A stretch of 36,309 bases of DNA from a virus, in IMG/VR virus record IMGVR_UViG_3300013126_002828, positions 1 through 36,309 of that record. One strand, given 5' to 3'. The position numbers were made by a program, and so were the translations under genes. Below the pieces are notes generated by a model that made no database searches, was not told the origin of the DNA, and was given only the letters and a program-made list of their open reading frames with translations. Below, piece after piece: positions 15,654-23,171 of the stretch. Positions within the stretch are counted from its first letter, which is position 1. Each line of letters begins with the position of its first letter.

Positions 15654-16358
15654 TTACTTAACGTCTAATGGTTTAACTTTTTTAGCTAAAATACAATAAT
15701 ATTTTTCTTTGTAAGCTTTGTTTTCTTGATCAGGACGTGTATCATTTAAATCAAATTCTAGGTTATTAACAATAGTAATTTCAAATCCTGTACGCAACAT
15801 TAATGCGATAAGCATTTGAGCATCAAAAATACTATAATGATTTAAATTAAACTCATGTGGACGATCATTTAATGGGGCAGGTGTTTCAACATAAAGTTTA
15901 CCACCTTGCTTCAATATTCTATTAATCTCCATTAATGTAAAGATAGGATATGGGCTATGTTCTAATGTGTGCCTAATAAACACTAAATCAAACTTTTCAT
16001 CTTCGAATCCATCAGTTTGTGGTAACCAAGTAAAATCATAACGTTTTACATTATGTCCTTTTTCAGTATTATTTTTATAATCTTTAGGGCTTAGTGTTAC
16101 ACCGACAACATTTTCATAACCACGAGTTTTCATTTCATCTAAAAAATATCCCGGACCACATCCCAAATCAGCAACTTGTGCGTCTTTTGGTAAATCGAGT
16201 GGATCAATATATTGTGCTACTACTTGTCCTGTAAGAATTTTATGCCAAGCTGCGTCTTCTTCATTATACATGTGTTGAGTATACAAATACTCATTGTAAA
16301 ATTTTAATTTAATCATGTCTATGACTTTATTAGCATCAATTAACTCATCTTTATCCAT
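15654..16358 (-). CDS. SAM-dependent methyltransferase (class I)
   Basis: This 234-residue protein has the Rossmann SAM-binding motif I ADLGCGPGYFLDEM, the post-I acidic strand (VVGVTLSP), motif II FDLVFIRHTLEHSPYP and motif III ILKQGGKLYVETPAP, as in Methyltransf_11/23-type small-molecule methyltransferases. The EH after FIRHTL resembles sugar or lipid methyltransferases rather than DNA methylases, and no NPPY/PC motif is present. AAGGA precedes the ATG. The substrate is unknown; a glycan of the virion or the surface sugars handled by the epimerase/aminotransferase genes would fit. Confidence 0.85.
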   Translation of the reverse strand: MDKDELIDANKVIDMIKLKFYNEYLYTQHMYNEEDAAWHKILTGQVVAQYIDPLDLPKDAQVADLGCGPGYFLDEMKTRGYENVVGVTLSPKDYKNNTEKGHNVKRYDFTWLPQTDGFEDEKFDLVFIRHTLEHSPYPIFTLMEINRILKQGGKLYVETPAPLNDRPHEFNLNHYSIFDAQMLIALMLRTGFEITIVNNLEFDLNDTRPDQENKAYKEKYYCILAKKVKPLDVK

Positions 16359-16406
16359 ATCTTTCCTTGTAGGTAATGTATTACTTATTTTAATTGTTTT
16401 ATATAA

Positions 16407-16805
16407 TTATTTTTTGTAGCCTTTAAAACCTTTAACTATGCTTTTTGTGTTAACATAGTCAGCTTCATAGCTACGATTGTTTGTGAGTTGTTTTACTTCA
16501 CCTGCCCCAATCATTTTGGCAGCACCATTAATAATATCCATTTCTACATCGGTATATGTAGATAATAATGGATCGCCAGCAAAAGCACCTGCCGGTTCAG
16601 TTGGGTAATCGGGGGCTCCTGCCATTGCTATACCAAAGCGCCATTGAGCGTATGGACTACCGCCCTGCTTTGTTTGACTAATGTCAGGCATGCTAATCAT
16701 ACCTTTCATAGCACTTCTTTGACTTTTAGGCAATTTTTTTGCGTCTGCTGGAACATCTTCTGCTGCTCCATACTTTGCTTCTGTAATAAATTCACTTGCC
16801 CTCAT
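16407..16805 (-). CDS. MRASEFITE paralogue 1, candidate packaged internal protein
   Basis: This 132-residue protein opens MRASEFITEAKYGAAEDVP and closes VKGFKGYKK, both ends shared with two paralogues at 17682 and 18065. The opening resembles the capsid-targeting sequence of T4 internal proteins (MKTYQEFIAE, cut after the glutamate by the prohead protease), with I-T-E followed by A. The body (SPYAQWRFGIAMAGAPDYP) does not reveal a domain. The gene overlaps the Ntn-hydrolase gene by 14 bases. Packaging in the head and ejection with the DNA is inferred from the N-terminus. Confidence 0.75.
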   Translation of the reverse strand: MRASEFITEAKYGAAEDVPADAKKLPKSQRSAMKGMISMPDISQTKQGGSPYAQWRFGIAMAGAPDYPTEPAGAFAGDPLLSTYTDVEMDIINGAAKMIGAGEVKQLTNNRSYEADYVNTKSIVKGFKGYKK

Positions 16806-17679
16806 GTGTATCTTTCATATCCATTTTAGCAAAAGGTTTAGGTTTTTTAGACTTTTGCCATAACTCTCTATTATTTAGTATTTCTACCCATACGTTAGTG
16901 TTTGGTTTATTAAGTTTCCAAAAATCAAATTGTAGATTACTACTAACTGGGCGACAATATAATGTTCTTTCACTAGGAACACAAAGTTGCTGTGATGTAG
17001 TGCGGTACTGATCTTTACCTGTACTAAATCTCATAATGTTTAACTGAGGATGTTTTAAAAATACTTTACACATACCATCAACTAAATCTTCAGGTCTTTG
17101 CGCTGAATCAACTACTGCTTCTGCTTGTAATAATCTACTTTCACTACTAATTCTATCTAATACTTCTTGTTTGTTTTTACTATCACGCTGAAAACTTGCC
17201 CATGGTAAATAGATACCATGATTTGTTCTTGCTATTGCTTTATTCTTACCAATTTTTTTGACAACATATTCATATGGTTTAGTTCCATCTTGGTCACTAG
17301 CTTCAATTAAATAGCAATCATCTTTGTTAAAAACAATTGTACAACCTACAAGTTTTCTTTTTACAAGATGTTTTACTGCATCTAAGGGATTATGTGATAA
17401 CAATGCTTCTTCAATATACTTTCCATCTGGGCTTGATTTTACTTTACCACTCTCAACATCGGGCTCATCATTAAGAATATCTAAACTAGTGTTTAGTATA
17501 CTAACTCCGTGATTATTAAGTCCTTCTTTGTATCCAGTGATTTGGTCGTGCATCATCATCCGTTTTACTCCATTTACTTCATCTTCAATGAAGTCAAGGG
17601 TTGGTATATATTTTCTGTCACGGTTCTTGGCGCCCGCCCAACCAATACCAGGGAAGTATTTTGCGAGTATAATACACAT
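16792..17679 (-). CDS. Ntn-hydrolase-like protein (penicillin V acylase / AAT type)
   Basis: This 295-residue protein starts MCIILAKYFPGIGWAGAKNRDRKY. The Cys at position 2 followed by a strand and an AKNRD motif is the signature of Ntn hydrolases of the acyl-CoA:6-APA acyltransferase / conjugated-bile-acid-hydrolase superfamily, which use the exposed N-terminal Cys as nucleophile. NNHGVSILNTSL (around 55), CYLIEASD and IARTNHGIYLP are further family-like segments. It lies between genes for capsid-targeted-looking paralogues, but has no such N-terminal peptide. It could act on an acyl-amide such as a host signal, lipid or peptide bond; the substrate is unknown. Confidence 0.75.
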   Translation of the reverse strand: MCIILAKYFPGIGWAGAKNRDRKYIPTLDFIEDEVNGVKRMMMHDQITGYKEGLNNHGVSILNTSLDILNDEPDVESGKVKSSPDGKYIEEALLSHNPLDAVKHLVKRKLVGCTIVFNKDDCYLIEASDQDGTKPYEYVVKKIGKNKAIARTNHGIYLPWASFQRDSKNKQEVLDRISSESRLLQAEAVVDSAQRPEDLVDGMCKVFLKHPQLNIMRFSTGKDQYRTTSQQLCVPSERTLYCRPVSSNLQFDFWKLNKPNTNVWVEILNNRELWQKSKKPKPFAKMDMKDTHEGK

Positions 17680-17681
17680 TG

Positions 17682-18068
17682 TTATTTTTTATAGCCCTTA
17701 AATGCATTTATTGGACTTTTTAAGTTGGTATCATCAAGTTCCCATTTACCAGTAGTAAATAATTCTTGTGGCTTCATGCCCAACTTTTTCATAACTTTCT
17801 TAAGTTTTTCTCTGTCATGTTCTGTATATGCGCTATAGACAGGTAAGTTGCCGAAAAAACTAATATCATCAACTTTATCCAACTCATCAGGATCCATGCC
17901 AATCAAACTAGCAATTCTGTAAAAATCATAGTATCGACCAACATACATATCGCCACGACCAGTTGGGCTGACTAAGCCAGGATGTGCTGCTTGAAATTCT
18001 TTAGTGGCATCTGATCTAGTACCACCTCTCTCACCCTTACCTTCTGTTATAAACTCACTTGCTCTCAT
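17682..18068 (-). CDS. MRASEFITE paralogue 2, candidate packaged internal protein
   Basis: This 128-residue protein starts MRASEFITEGKGERGGTRSD and ends INAFKGYKK. It shares both termini with its neighbours, while the middle (GRYYDFYRIASLIGMDPDEL and the HDREKLKKVMKKLGM helix) differs. The ATG overlaps the stop of the upstream paralogue by four bases (ATGA). The I-T-E-G sequence is a good match to the T4-type prohead protease pattern. The function is unknown. Confidence 0.75.
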   Translation of the reverse strand: MRASEFITEGKGERGGTRSDATKEFQAAHPGLVSPTGRGDMYVGRYYDFYRIASLIGMDPDELDKVDDISFFGNLPVYSAYTEHDREKLKKVMKKLGMKPQELFTTGKWELDDTNLKSPINAFKGYKK

Positions 18069-18466
18069 CTCTTATAACCCTTAAATGGCTTTATTGGAGA
18101 TTTTTTCAACGTATCGTCAAACTCCTTACTTCCTGGTGTGCTTACTGCTATTCTTCCACTCTTATTAACTTGCTTCAATGCTTTGTCAATAACTTTTTCC
18201 ATGGCAGGATCAAAACTGCTAATAATTTGATTTTCACCCCAAGTTGTTTCAGCACGAAACTCAGGCTTGTATGGATCAATATCTTTATCATCACCCATAT
18301 TTCCACGAACATCAGCAATACTTACACCAAAGCGATATAATTCATAAAAGTCTTGATTCTTTAATTCAGGTAAAACATAGGTATATGGTAATGATCTAGC
18401 AGCAACGTCCAAACCATCATGGACATCGCTTAATTTTTGCTCTGTTATAAACTCTCTAGCTCTCAT
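18065..18466 (-). CDS. MRASEFITE paralogue 3, candidate packaged internal protein
   Basis: This 133-residue protein starts MRAREFITEQKLSDVHDGLD and ends SPIKPFKGYKR. A shared DFYELYRFGVSIADVRGN segment resembles paralogue 1's WRFGIAMAG and paralogue 2's DFYRIASLIG, suggesting one ancestral fold. It overlaps the stop of the upstream virion-protein gene and the start of paralogue 2 by four bases each. Packaging in the capsid is inferred from the N-terminus. Confidence 0.75.
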   Translation of the reverse strand: MRAREFITEQKLSDVHDGLDVAARSLPYTYVLPELKNQDFYELYRFGVSIADVRGNMGDDKDIDPYKPEFRAETTWGENQIISSFDPAMEKVIDKALKQVNKSGRIAVSTPGSKEFDDTLKKSPIKPFKGYKR

Positions 18467-18999
18467 TGATTTTGTGTGGATAGTTCGTTGCTATTTTCTG
18501 TAGCTAAGACGCTATTAGCTATATACCCATTTAAACCAATACCCAATCCTTCAGGAACGCTTGGGAAGTATAATACTTGACTGTTAACATAATGTAGTAA
18601 ATCTACATCAGGAATAGGATTAACTAATAATCTTACATTACCTTCAAACAAATCCATACTATAATTAGTTAATACATTACCATAAAATGTAGTACCATAT
18701 GCTGTAAATTTTACGTCATCACCATCGTTATTTAATTGGCTAAAAATTGTGACTAATTGACTATCATTAGTGCTTGTATTTGTACTACGTATTGTAAAAG
18801 TGCCTTGCGTGAATAAGTTTGCTGCTATTGTATAAACTGGTTGATTAGCTAAATCACCAAAACTATAAGCATAACTTACTGTGCTAGATGTTTCAAATAA
18901 CTGGGTGAAATTATTGTTAATCTTTTGAAAAGCAACACGTAACGGATCACCTTGTCCATCGTTTGGTAGTGTTCCAATATTAATAATTTCTTGTGTCAT
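18463..18999 (-). CDS. Virion structural protein (tail/baseplate type)
   Basis: This 178-residue protein begins MTQEIINIGTLPNDGQGDPL and then RVAFQKINNNFTQLFE. This 'INIG-NDG-GDPLR-AF-KIN-NF' opening is common at the N-terminus of virion proteins of T4-like aquatic phages. The rest is beta-rich with many Asn, Thr and Ser residues. AGGAT precedes the ATG, and a GATAAATA late-promoter-like element lies 19 bases upstream. It heads the cluster with the three MRASEFITE genes. Confidence 0.75.
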   Translation of the reverse strand: MTQEIINIGTLPNDGQGDPLRVAFQKINNNFTQLFETSSTVSYAYSFGDLANQPVYTIAANLFTQGTFTIRSTNTSTNDSQLVTIFSQLNNDGDDVKFTAYGTTFYGNVLTNYSMDLFEGNVRLLVNPIPDVDLLHYVNSQVLYFPSVPEGLGIGLNGYIANSVLATENSNELSTQNQ

Positions 19000-19017
19000 A
19001 TCAATATCCTATAAGAT

Positions 19018-19025
19018 TATTTATC
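19018..19025 (-). promoter_or_regulatory. Late-promoter-like GATAAATA
   Basis: The minus-strand GATAAATA lies 19 bases before the virion-protein ATG, close to the T4 late promoter consensus TATAAATA. The same octamer occurs at 15617-15624 and 10033-10040. There is no -35 match, as expected for late promoters. Confidence 0.45.
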
Positions 19026-19262
19026 TTAATTTGGACAATTCATTGTAACAGTTTTGACATCATTTCTTTGTAATTGCATTATAGCAGTAGCTTTTACAAC
19101 AGGATCAGCACTTTTTGTCATCTCAATTAATGCATTAATACGTGCTGCTTCCATTACTACCATGTCTTTGCTGATAGATTTTTGTACTTCAATACATTTT
19201 ACATATTGATGTGTTGAGCACCCACCTAATAATAAACATAGACTAATAACTATAAATTTCAT
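19026..19262 (-). CDS. Small lipoprotein
   Basis: This 78-residue protein has a lipoprotein signal (MKFIVISLCLLLGGCSTHQY, lipobox LLGGC), followed by a helical region and a C-terminal MNCPN. It lies directly behind the o-spanin gene, eight bases apart, with AGG upstream of its ATG. It may be an accessory outer-membrane lysis or exclusion lipoprotein. No family is recognised. Confidence 0.75.
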   Translation of the reverse strand: MKFIVISLCLLLGGCSTHQYVKCIEVQKSISKDMVVMEAARINALIEMTKSADPVVKATAIMQLQRNDVKTVTMNCPN

Positions 19263-19269
19263 ATTTTAC

Positions 19270-19557
19270 CTATTTGGTCTTGATATTTTCAAAAATCTTT
19301 CTCTGTTCAGTATACCAATCTTGCCAACCTTCTACACGTGTTGAACATTCATAATATAATGTATAATTCTGTACAATTATCTTTAATAAATCCGTAATGG
19401 CTACTTTATCTGTAGTATCAACCTTACGTAATTCTTCACATTTTTTTAACAACTCAGGTACTGCTTCAGGAAACTTTGGCACGATTGGAACGGGTTGTTT
19501 AAATAAACCACACCCGGATAATGATAAAACAACTATTAATAGAGATAACTTCTTCAC
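19270..19557 (-). CDS. o-spanin-like outer-membrane lipoprotein
   Basis: This 95-residue protein has a lipobox (LLIVVLSLSGC) followed by a proline-rich spacer (FKQPVPIVPKFPEAVPELL), then NYTLYYECSTRVEGWQDWY and QRKIFENI. The lipid anchor, the prolines and this C-terminal pattern are typical of Rz1-type o-spanins. Its GTG start overlaps the stop of the i-spanin gene (GTGA) and AAGGAG lies upstream. With its partner it would fuse the inner and outer membranes at lysis, which implies a Gram-negative host. Confidence 0.82.
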   Translation of the reverse strand: MKKLSLLIVVLSLSGCGLFKQPVPIVPKFPEAVPELLKKCEELRKVDTTDKVAITDLLKIIVQNYTLYYECSTRVEGWQDWYTEQRKIFENIKTK

Positions 19558-20051
19558 TTCTTATCTCCTTTACTCATAGTTGCTGCTTTATTATGTAACT
19601 CAATAATCTCAACTGGTATTGGACAATTTTCTACAAACTTTATAATTTCTTCAACTTTAATACGCTCTGGTCCGGGTATTTCTTTCAGCACTTCACGATC
19701 TTTATAACGATCCACATACTTAATGATAGTGTCACCCTTTTCTTTAATTACTTCTTTTTTCTCACTTAGTTTGGCTTGTAACTCGGTATTCTTTTTATGT
19801 GCTAGAGCCTCAGCTTGTGCTACTTGTGCTTCTACTTCTTTAACACGTAATTGCCAAATAGCTTCATTAGCTAACCCACCTTCTAAGTATGTACCACATA
19901 AAAACAACAATAGACTAATTACTTTAATAGGAATATTATACTTTTTAATAAACGGTACTATCCCTAAAATAAATCCAGCGATAAGACCCAAGAATCCTAT
20001 TCCTGTAATAAAGTGAACTACCCATTCGGGCATAATAGTAAAAATCCACAT
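19554..20051 (-). CDS. i-spanin-like inner-membrane protein
   Basis: This 165-residue protein has two hydrophobic segments near the N-terminus (IGFLGLIAGFILGIVPFI and VISLLLFLCGTYLEGG). A long charged coiled-coil region follows (VKEVEAQVAQAEALAHKKN through KEVIKEKGDTI). Membrane anchor plus periplasmic coiled coil directly upstream of an o-spanin lipoprotein is the standard two-component spanin arrangement. The two membrane segments are slightly unusual for an Rz-type protein, which usually has one. CATAAATA lies six bases upstream of the ATG. Confidence 0.78.
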   Translation of the reverse strand: MWIFTIMPEWVVHFITGIGFLGLIAGFILGIVPFIKKYNIPIKVISLLLFLCGTYLEGGLANEAIWQLRVKEVEAQVAQAEALAHKKNTELQAKLSEKKEVIKEKGDTIIKYVDRYKDREVLKEIPGPERIKVEEIIKFVENCPIPVEIIELHNKAATMSKGDKK

Positions 20052-20064
20052 ACAATTATTTATG

Positions 20065-21129
20065 TTATTTGTAGAAATTGATAATTGTATCCGCTATAAA
20101 TTCAACTTCTACATCATATAATTCAGGATATATTGGTAATGACAATACACCTTTTGTAAGCATATAACTTGTGCTAAATGCGCTAGGGTTGTTATAATGC
20201 TTATACGCAATCATTTCACTTAGTGTTTTTTCGTAATTTATTCTAGTGTCAATACCTGCCACTGTCAATGTATTACGCAAGGCTGTTCGTTCACTACTAT
20301 AAATCGTATATTTTTGAAAAGCGTGTGCTCCACTTGTATCACATAAGGTTTTTATAGGAAGATTCTTAAGTCTATCATTCCAATATGTAGCAATTTTCTT
20401 TCTTTTTATTTGCCATTCATCAATATACTTGCTACGCACCAATGTATGAGCACAATCTATCTCACTCATCTTACTATTGGTGCCCACACTTTTAAACAAT
20501 GGTCTACCGTTACTACGAAAATTTTTTACGAAATCATATAATTCTTCGTTATCAGTAAGAATGGCGCCACCATTACCGCTAGCATTTAAGTTTTTAGTTG
20601 GGTCAAAACTTACTGTAGTAGCAAAGCCCAAATAACTCTTTTTAGTTAAACAAATCCAATGTTGTGCCCCATCAAACACTAAAAATTTAGAATTGTCTAA
20701 ATTTGCTTTAACATATTTGTGTGGATCTAATCCATACAGTCCTACAACAACTGTAACATCGTTTGGTCGTATGATTTTATCAGTATTGATTATACCAAAC
20801 TCATTGGTATCAATTAAATCAATATCGTATCCAACAGTTATAAAGGCGTTAGCACTGGCTGGATATGTTATGTTTGGAATCGCTGCTACTGGATTGCTTA
20901 ATTGTTGGCGTAGGTAAGTTGCTACAAGTTCAAGTGCTTGTGTTCCACTATGACAAGTTAAAGCAAAACACATTAGTCTTTCACTAAGCCACTGCTCTAA
21001 TTCGTTTGTAAAATAACCTTCTAAGAATTGTCCTGACTTTAGTACAGTATTTGTTACATGTAACAATTCATCTTTAATAGTTTCATACTGTCGCTGTAGG
21101 CCGAAGTGCGGAATTACATAACCAGTCAT
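20065..21129 (-). CDS. DegT/DnrJ/EryC1-family sugar aminotransferase
   Basis: This 354-residue PLP enzyme shows the DegT family features: N-terminal VIPHFGLQRQYETIKDEL, a cofactor-contact SGTQALEL, FDGAQHW, and the lysine-bearing SFDPTKNLNASGNGGAILT, where the Lys would form the Schiff base with PLP. Such enzymes aminate nucleotide-linked keto-sugars. The start overlaps the end of the epimerase gene by 47 bases. It works with the upstream epimerase, perhaps to make an amino sugar for surface glycans or glycosylated DNA/virion; the product is unknown. Confidence 0.88.
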   Translation of the reverse strand: MTGYVIPHFGLQRQYETIKDELLHVTNTVLKSGQFLEGYFTNELEQWLSERLMCFALTCHSGTQALELVATYLRQQLSNPVAAIPNITYPASANAFITVGYDIDLIDTNEFGIINTDKIIRPNDVTVVVGLYGLDPHKYVKANLDNSKFLVFDGAQHWICLTKKSYLGFATTVSFDPTKNLNASGNGGAILTDNEELYDFVKNFRSNGRPLFKSVGTNSKMSEIDCAHTLVRSKYIDEWQIKRKKIATYWNDRLKNLPIKTLCDTSGAHAFQKYTIYSSERTALRNTLTVAGIDTRINYEKTLSEMIAYKHYNNPSAFSTSYMLTKGVLSLPIYPELYDVEVEFIADTIINFYK

Positions 21130-22048
21130 ATTGAAGTTTTAACCCTTGCCAAATAGAAACAGTAGGAGAATATCCTAATTCTCTTGCTGCTTTAGTAATA
21201 CTTAGTGCTCCTCTACTAGGAATATTTTTATCTTTTTCTAATAACTGAATATTACCACTGCCCACAATATCAATTACTAACTTAGCTGCTTCGTGTATTG
21301 TATAACTTTCTCCTTTTGTTATGTTATAAGTTTGATTTTTTACATTACATAAACTTGCTTTTACTATGCCTTCAGCAACATCATCTACATAGCTAAAATC
21401 CAAACGTTCCTTAGGCCCATTAACATACAATGTTTCATTATTCAATGCGGCATGTAAAAACTTGTTTATTACTCTATCACTATAATCATCAGGACCATAT
21501 ACAGCACTAGGTCTTATAATAACATGTGGCAATTTATGTCTTAGTGTATAACTACGGACCAGCTGTTCCCCAGCTAACTTAAGTATACCATATTCATTGA
21601 TAGGATTACAAGGTTGGTCTTCAGATACATAATCAACAAAATCACCATATACCATACTACTGCTTATATATACAAACTTACTAACATTACACTCTATAGA
21701 ACTGTTCAGTGTGTTTAATAAACCTTCAGTTAGTGTTCTTGAGCTATAAGCAACATCTCTTAAAAAAGCACTTTGTCTACTTGGGCTAGCACAATGTATT
21801 ACAATGTCGGGCTTTACTAGTTTAATAACTGAGTTTAAATGATCCTTATTAATAATATCACATGGAATAACTTCTACGTCCTTAAACTTACTAACACGGT
21901 TGTTATATAAAGTATTGTATTCGAAATCATTAATCCTACTATAATTATAAACACAATCAATCACAGCAACTTTTAAGTTTAGTTTATTAAGCAAGCAAGC
22001 AATACGATGACCAATAAAACCCGTTCCACCTGTAATTAATACATTCAT
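21083..22048 (-). CDS. NAD-dependent epimerase/dehydratase (extended SDR)
   Basis: This 321-residue protein has the extended-SDR nucleotide motif GGTGFIGH at residue 7, the catalytic SSSMVYG segment, and YGILKLAGE with the YxxxK dyad. It resembles GalE-type or dTDP-glucose-4,6-dehydratase-type sugar-nucleotide enzymes. Its ATG overlaps the stop of the upstream small gene (ATGA) and its end overlaps the aminotransferase gene, indicating a coupled sugar-nucleotide module. The substrate is undetermined. Confidence 0.88.
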   Translation of the reverse strand: MNVLITGGTGFIGHRIACLLNKLNLKVAVIDCVYNYSRINDFEYNTLYNNRVSKFKDVEVIPCDIINKDHLNSVIKLVKPDIVIHCASPSRQSAFLRDVAYSSRTLTEGLLNTLNSSIECNVSKFVYISSSMVYGDFVDYVSEDQPCNPINEYGILKLAGEQLVRSYTLRHKLPHVIIRPSAVYGPDDYSDRVINKFLHAALNNETLYVNGPKERLDFSYVDDVAEGIVKASLCNVKNQTYNITKGESYTIHEAAKLVIDIVGSGNIQLLEKDKNIPSRGALSITKAARELGYSPTVSIWQGLKLQYDWLCNSALRPTATV

Positions 22049-22317
22049 TTATACTTCAACTTAAAAAATGTATAATCCTGTTCCTTAAAAATTCCCGTTA
22101 TTGTAACACGATATCCGTAACTAAGTGGATCAGCGCCAATCGTATAATAAAGCTGTTCAACACTTTTTTCTATACAATATTTGCCTACTTCAGTTTGTTG
22201 CCATTCATATATTGGACTACCAGCATAAATGTCAGGATCGTCAACATCACCCATATTAAATGAATGAACAATAGCTTTAATTAAACTGCCATTTTGGCTA
22301 CAATCTGAGGATGACAT
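22045..22317 (-). CDS. Conserved phage protein, unknown function
   Basis: This 90-residue protein contains FNMGDVDDPDIYAGSPIYEW, QQTEVGKYC, and ends YGYRVTITGIFKEQDYTFFKLKY, a pattern I recall from small hypothetical proteins of T4-like cyanophages. Its first 12 or so residues (MSSSDCSQNG) overlap the thyA-tail copy at the end of the GIY-YIG gene. They may not belong to the original protein; the original start may have been altered by the insertion. No enzymatic motif is evident. Confidence 0.75.
   Translation of the reverse strand: MSSSDCSQNGSLIKAIVHSFNMGDVDDPDIYAGSPIYEWQQTEVGKYCIEKSVEQLYYTIGADPLSYGYRVTITGIFKEQDYTFFKLKYK
22281..22313 (-). repeat. Displaced thyA 3'-end copy, fused to the GIY-YIG gene
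   Basis: The last 11 codons of the endonuclease gene read CHPQIVAKMAV-stop, matching the thymidylate synthase C-terminal pattern H-P-x-I-x-x-x-M-A-V. The current thyA gene ends SHGQLKAPMAV at 23172-23204. At DNA level ATGGC(A/G)GTTTAAT is shared by both with one difference in 13 bases. Confidence 0.65.
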
Positions 22318-23126
22318 GTTTCTATCTTTTTAATCATATGTTTATTAAAAACACTCTTAGTCGGTATTATACCCTTGGACATACGTTTAATGGTTGCGTG
22401 AACATTAGAAATACTGACATTGAATTCTTCTGCGATACTCTTTAAACCTGCTACTTGTTTTGTCTTCCCATTTGGATAAATTATCTCATAATATGTCGTA
22501 TAGGGTAATAGGGCAGGGTCAATTCCCTTAATCCACTTTCCTCCTGCTTTACTTAGTTTTTTTAATGTTTTTTCTGAATGCGTTTTTCCGTAGAATGGAT
22601 TCTGCCTTCCTGTTCTATCACGGCATTTACCGCATGTTTTAGATGTTGGTTCAATTCTAATTTTTTGACATACTGGACACATTATTTTTTTCCCACCGTT
22701 TCTCCAATTTGGATTACTTTCACCTGGTTTACTAAATCGAGCTTTTCTCTCTAGGTCAGTCAAGTTGGCCATCCATTCCCTAAATTTATTTGCCCTATCC
22801 TCAAGTATAGTCTCTCTATCAGGGTGATTAGACAATGTATCACCTCCATTAGCTTGTGCTATGTTATAGCCATCAAAGTTATTGTCAATATACCATTGTT
22901 CCCTATCTTGAAGTTCTTTCTTAGTAGGATCACCCATATCTTCTATAGGTATAAAAGAAAATTTATCAGACCCGTGTAAATTATACGAACGCTGTAGATA
23001 AACATTGATATGTTTTCCTTTGGTTAATCCCCTGCGATGCTGTTCTAATCTCCATTCGATGTTCATTGAACTACCGTAATACCTTTTACCTGTAACAATA
23101 TTTTCTATACAATATATGCCCTTCAT
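22281..23126 (-). CDS. GIY-YIG homing endonuclease inserted behind thyA
   Basis: This 281-residue protein has the GIY-YIG domain (MKGIYCIENIVTGKRYYGSS, then RLEQHRRG and LQDREQWYIDN). A zinc-finger-like part (CPVCQK...CGKCRD), NUMOD3-like repeats (NPNWRNGG, NPFYGKTHSEKTLKKLS) and a C-terminal NUMOD1-like helix-turn-helix (GLKSIAEEFNVSISNVHATI) follow. AGGAG lies seven bases before its ATG. Its last codons (CHPQIVAKMAV-stop) look like the C-terminus of a thymidylate synthase, not of an endonuclease. This suggests it was inserted into the thyA 3' end and uses the displaced tail as its own. Confidence 0.9.
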   Translation of the reverse strand: MKGIYCIENIVTGKRYYGSSMNIEWRLEQHRRGLTKGKHINVYLQRSYNLHGSDKFSFIPIEDMGDPTKKELQDREQWYIDNNFDGYNIAQANGGDTLSNHPDRETILEDRANKFREWMANLTDLERKARFSKPGESNPNWRNGGKKIMCPVCQKIRIEPTSKTCGKCRDRTGRQNPFYGKTHSEKTLKKLSKAGGKWIKGIDPALLPYTTYYEIIYPNGKTKQVAGLKSIAEEFNVSISNVHATIKRMSKGIIPTKSVFNKHMIKKIETCHPQIVAKMAV

Positions 23127-23171
23127 AATGTGCTCCTATATTGTATTTAGTCCTTGAACTTCCTTTAAACA

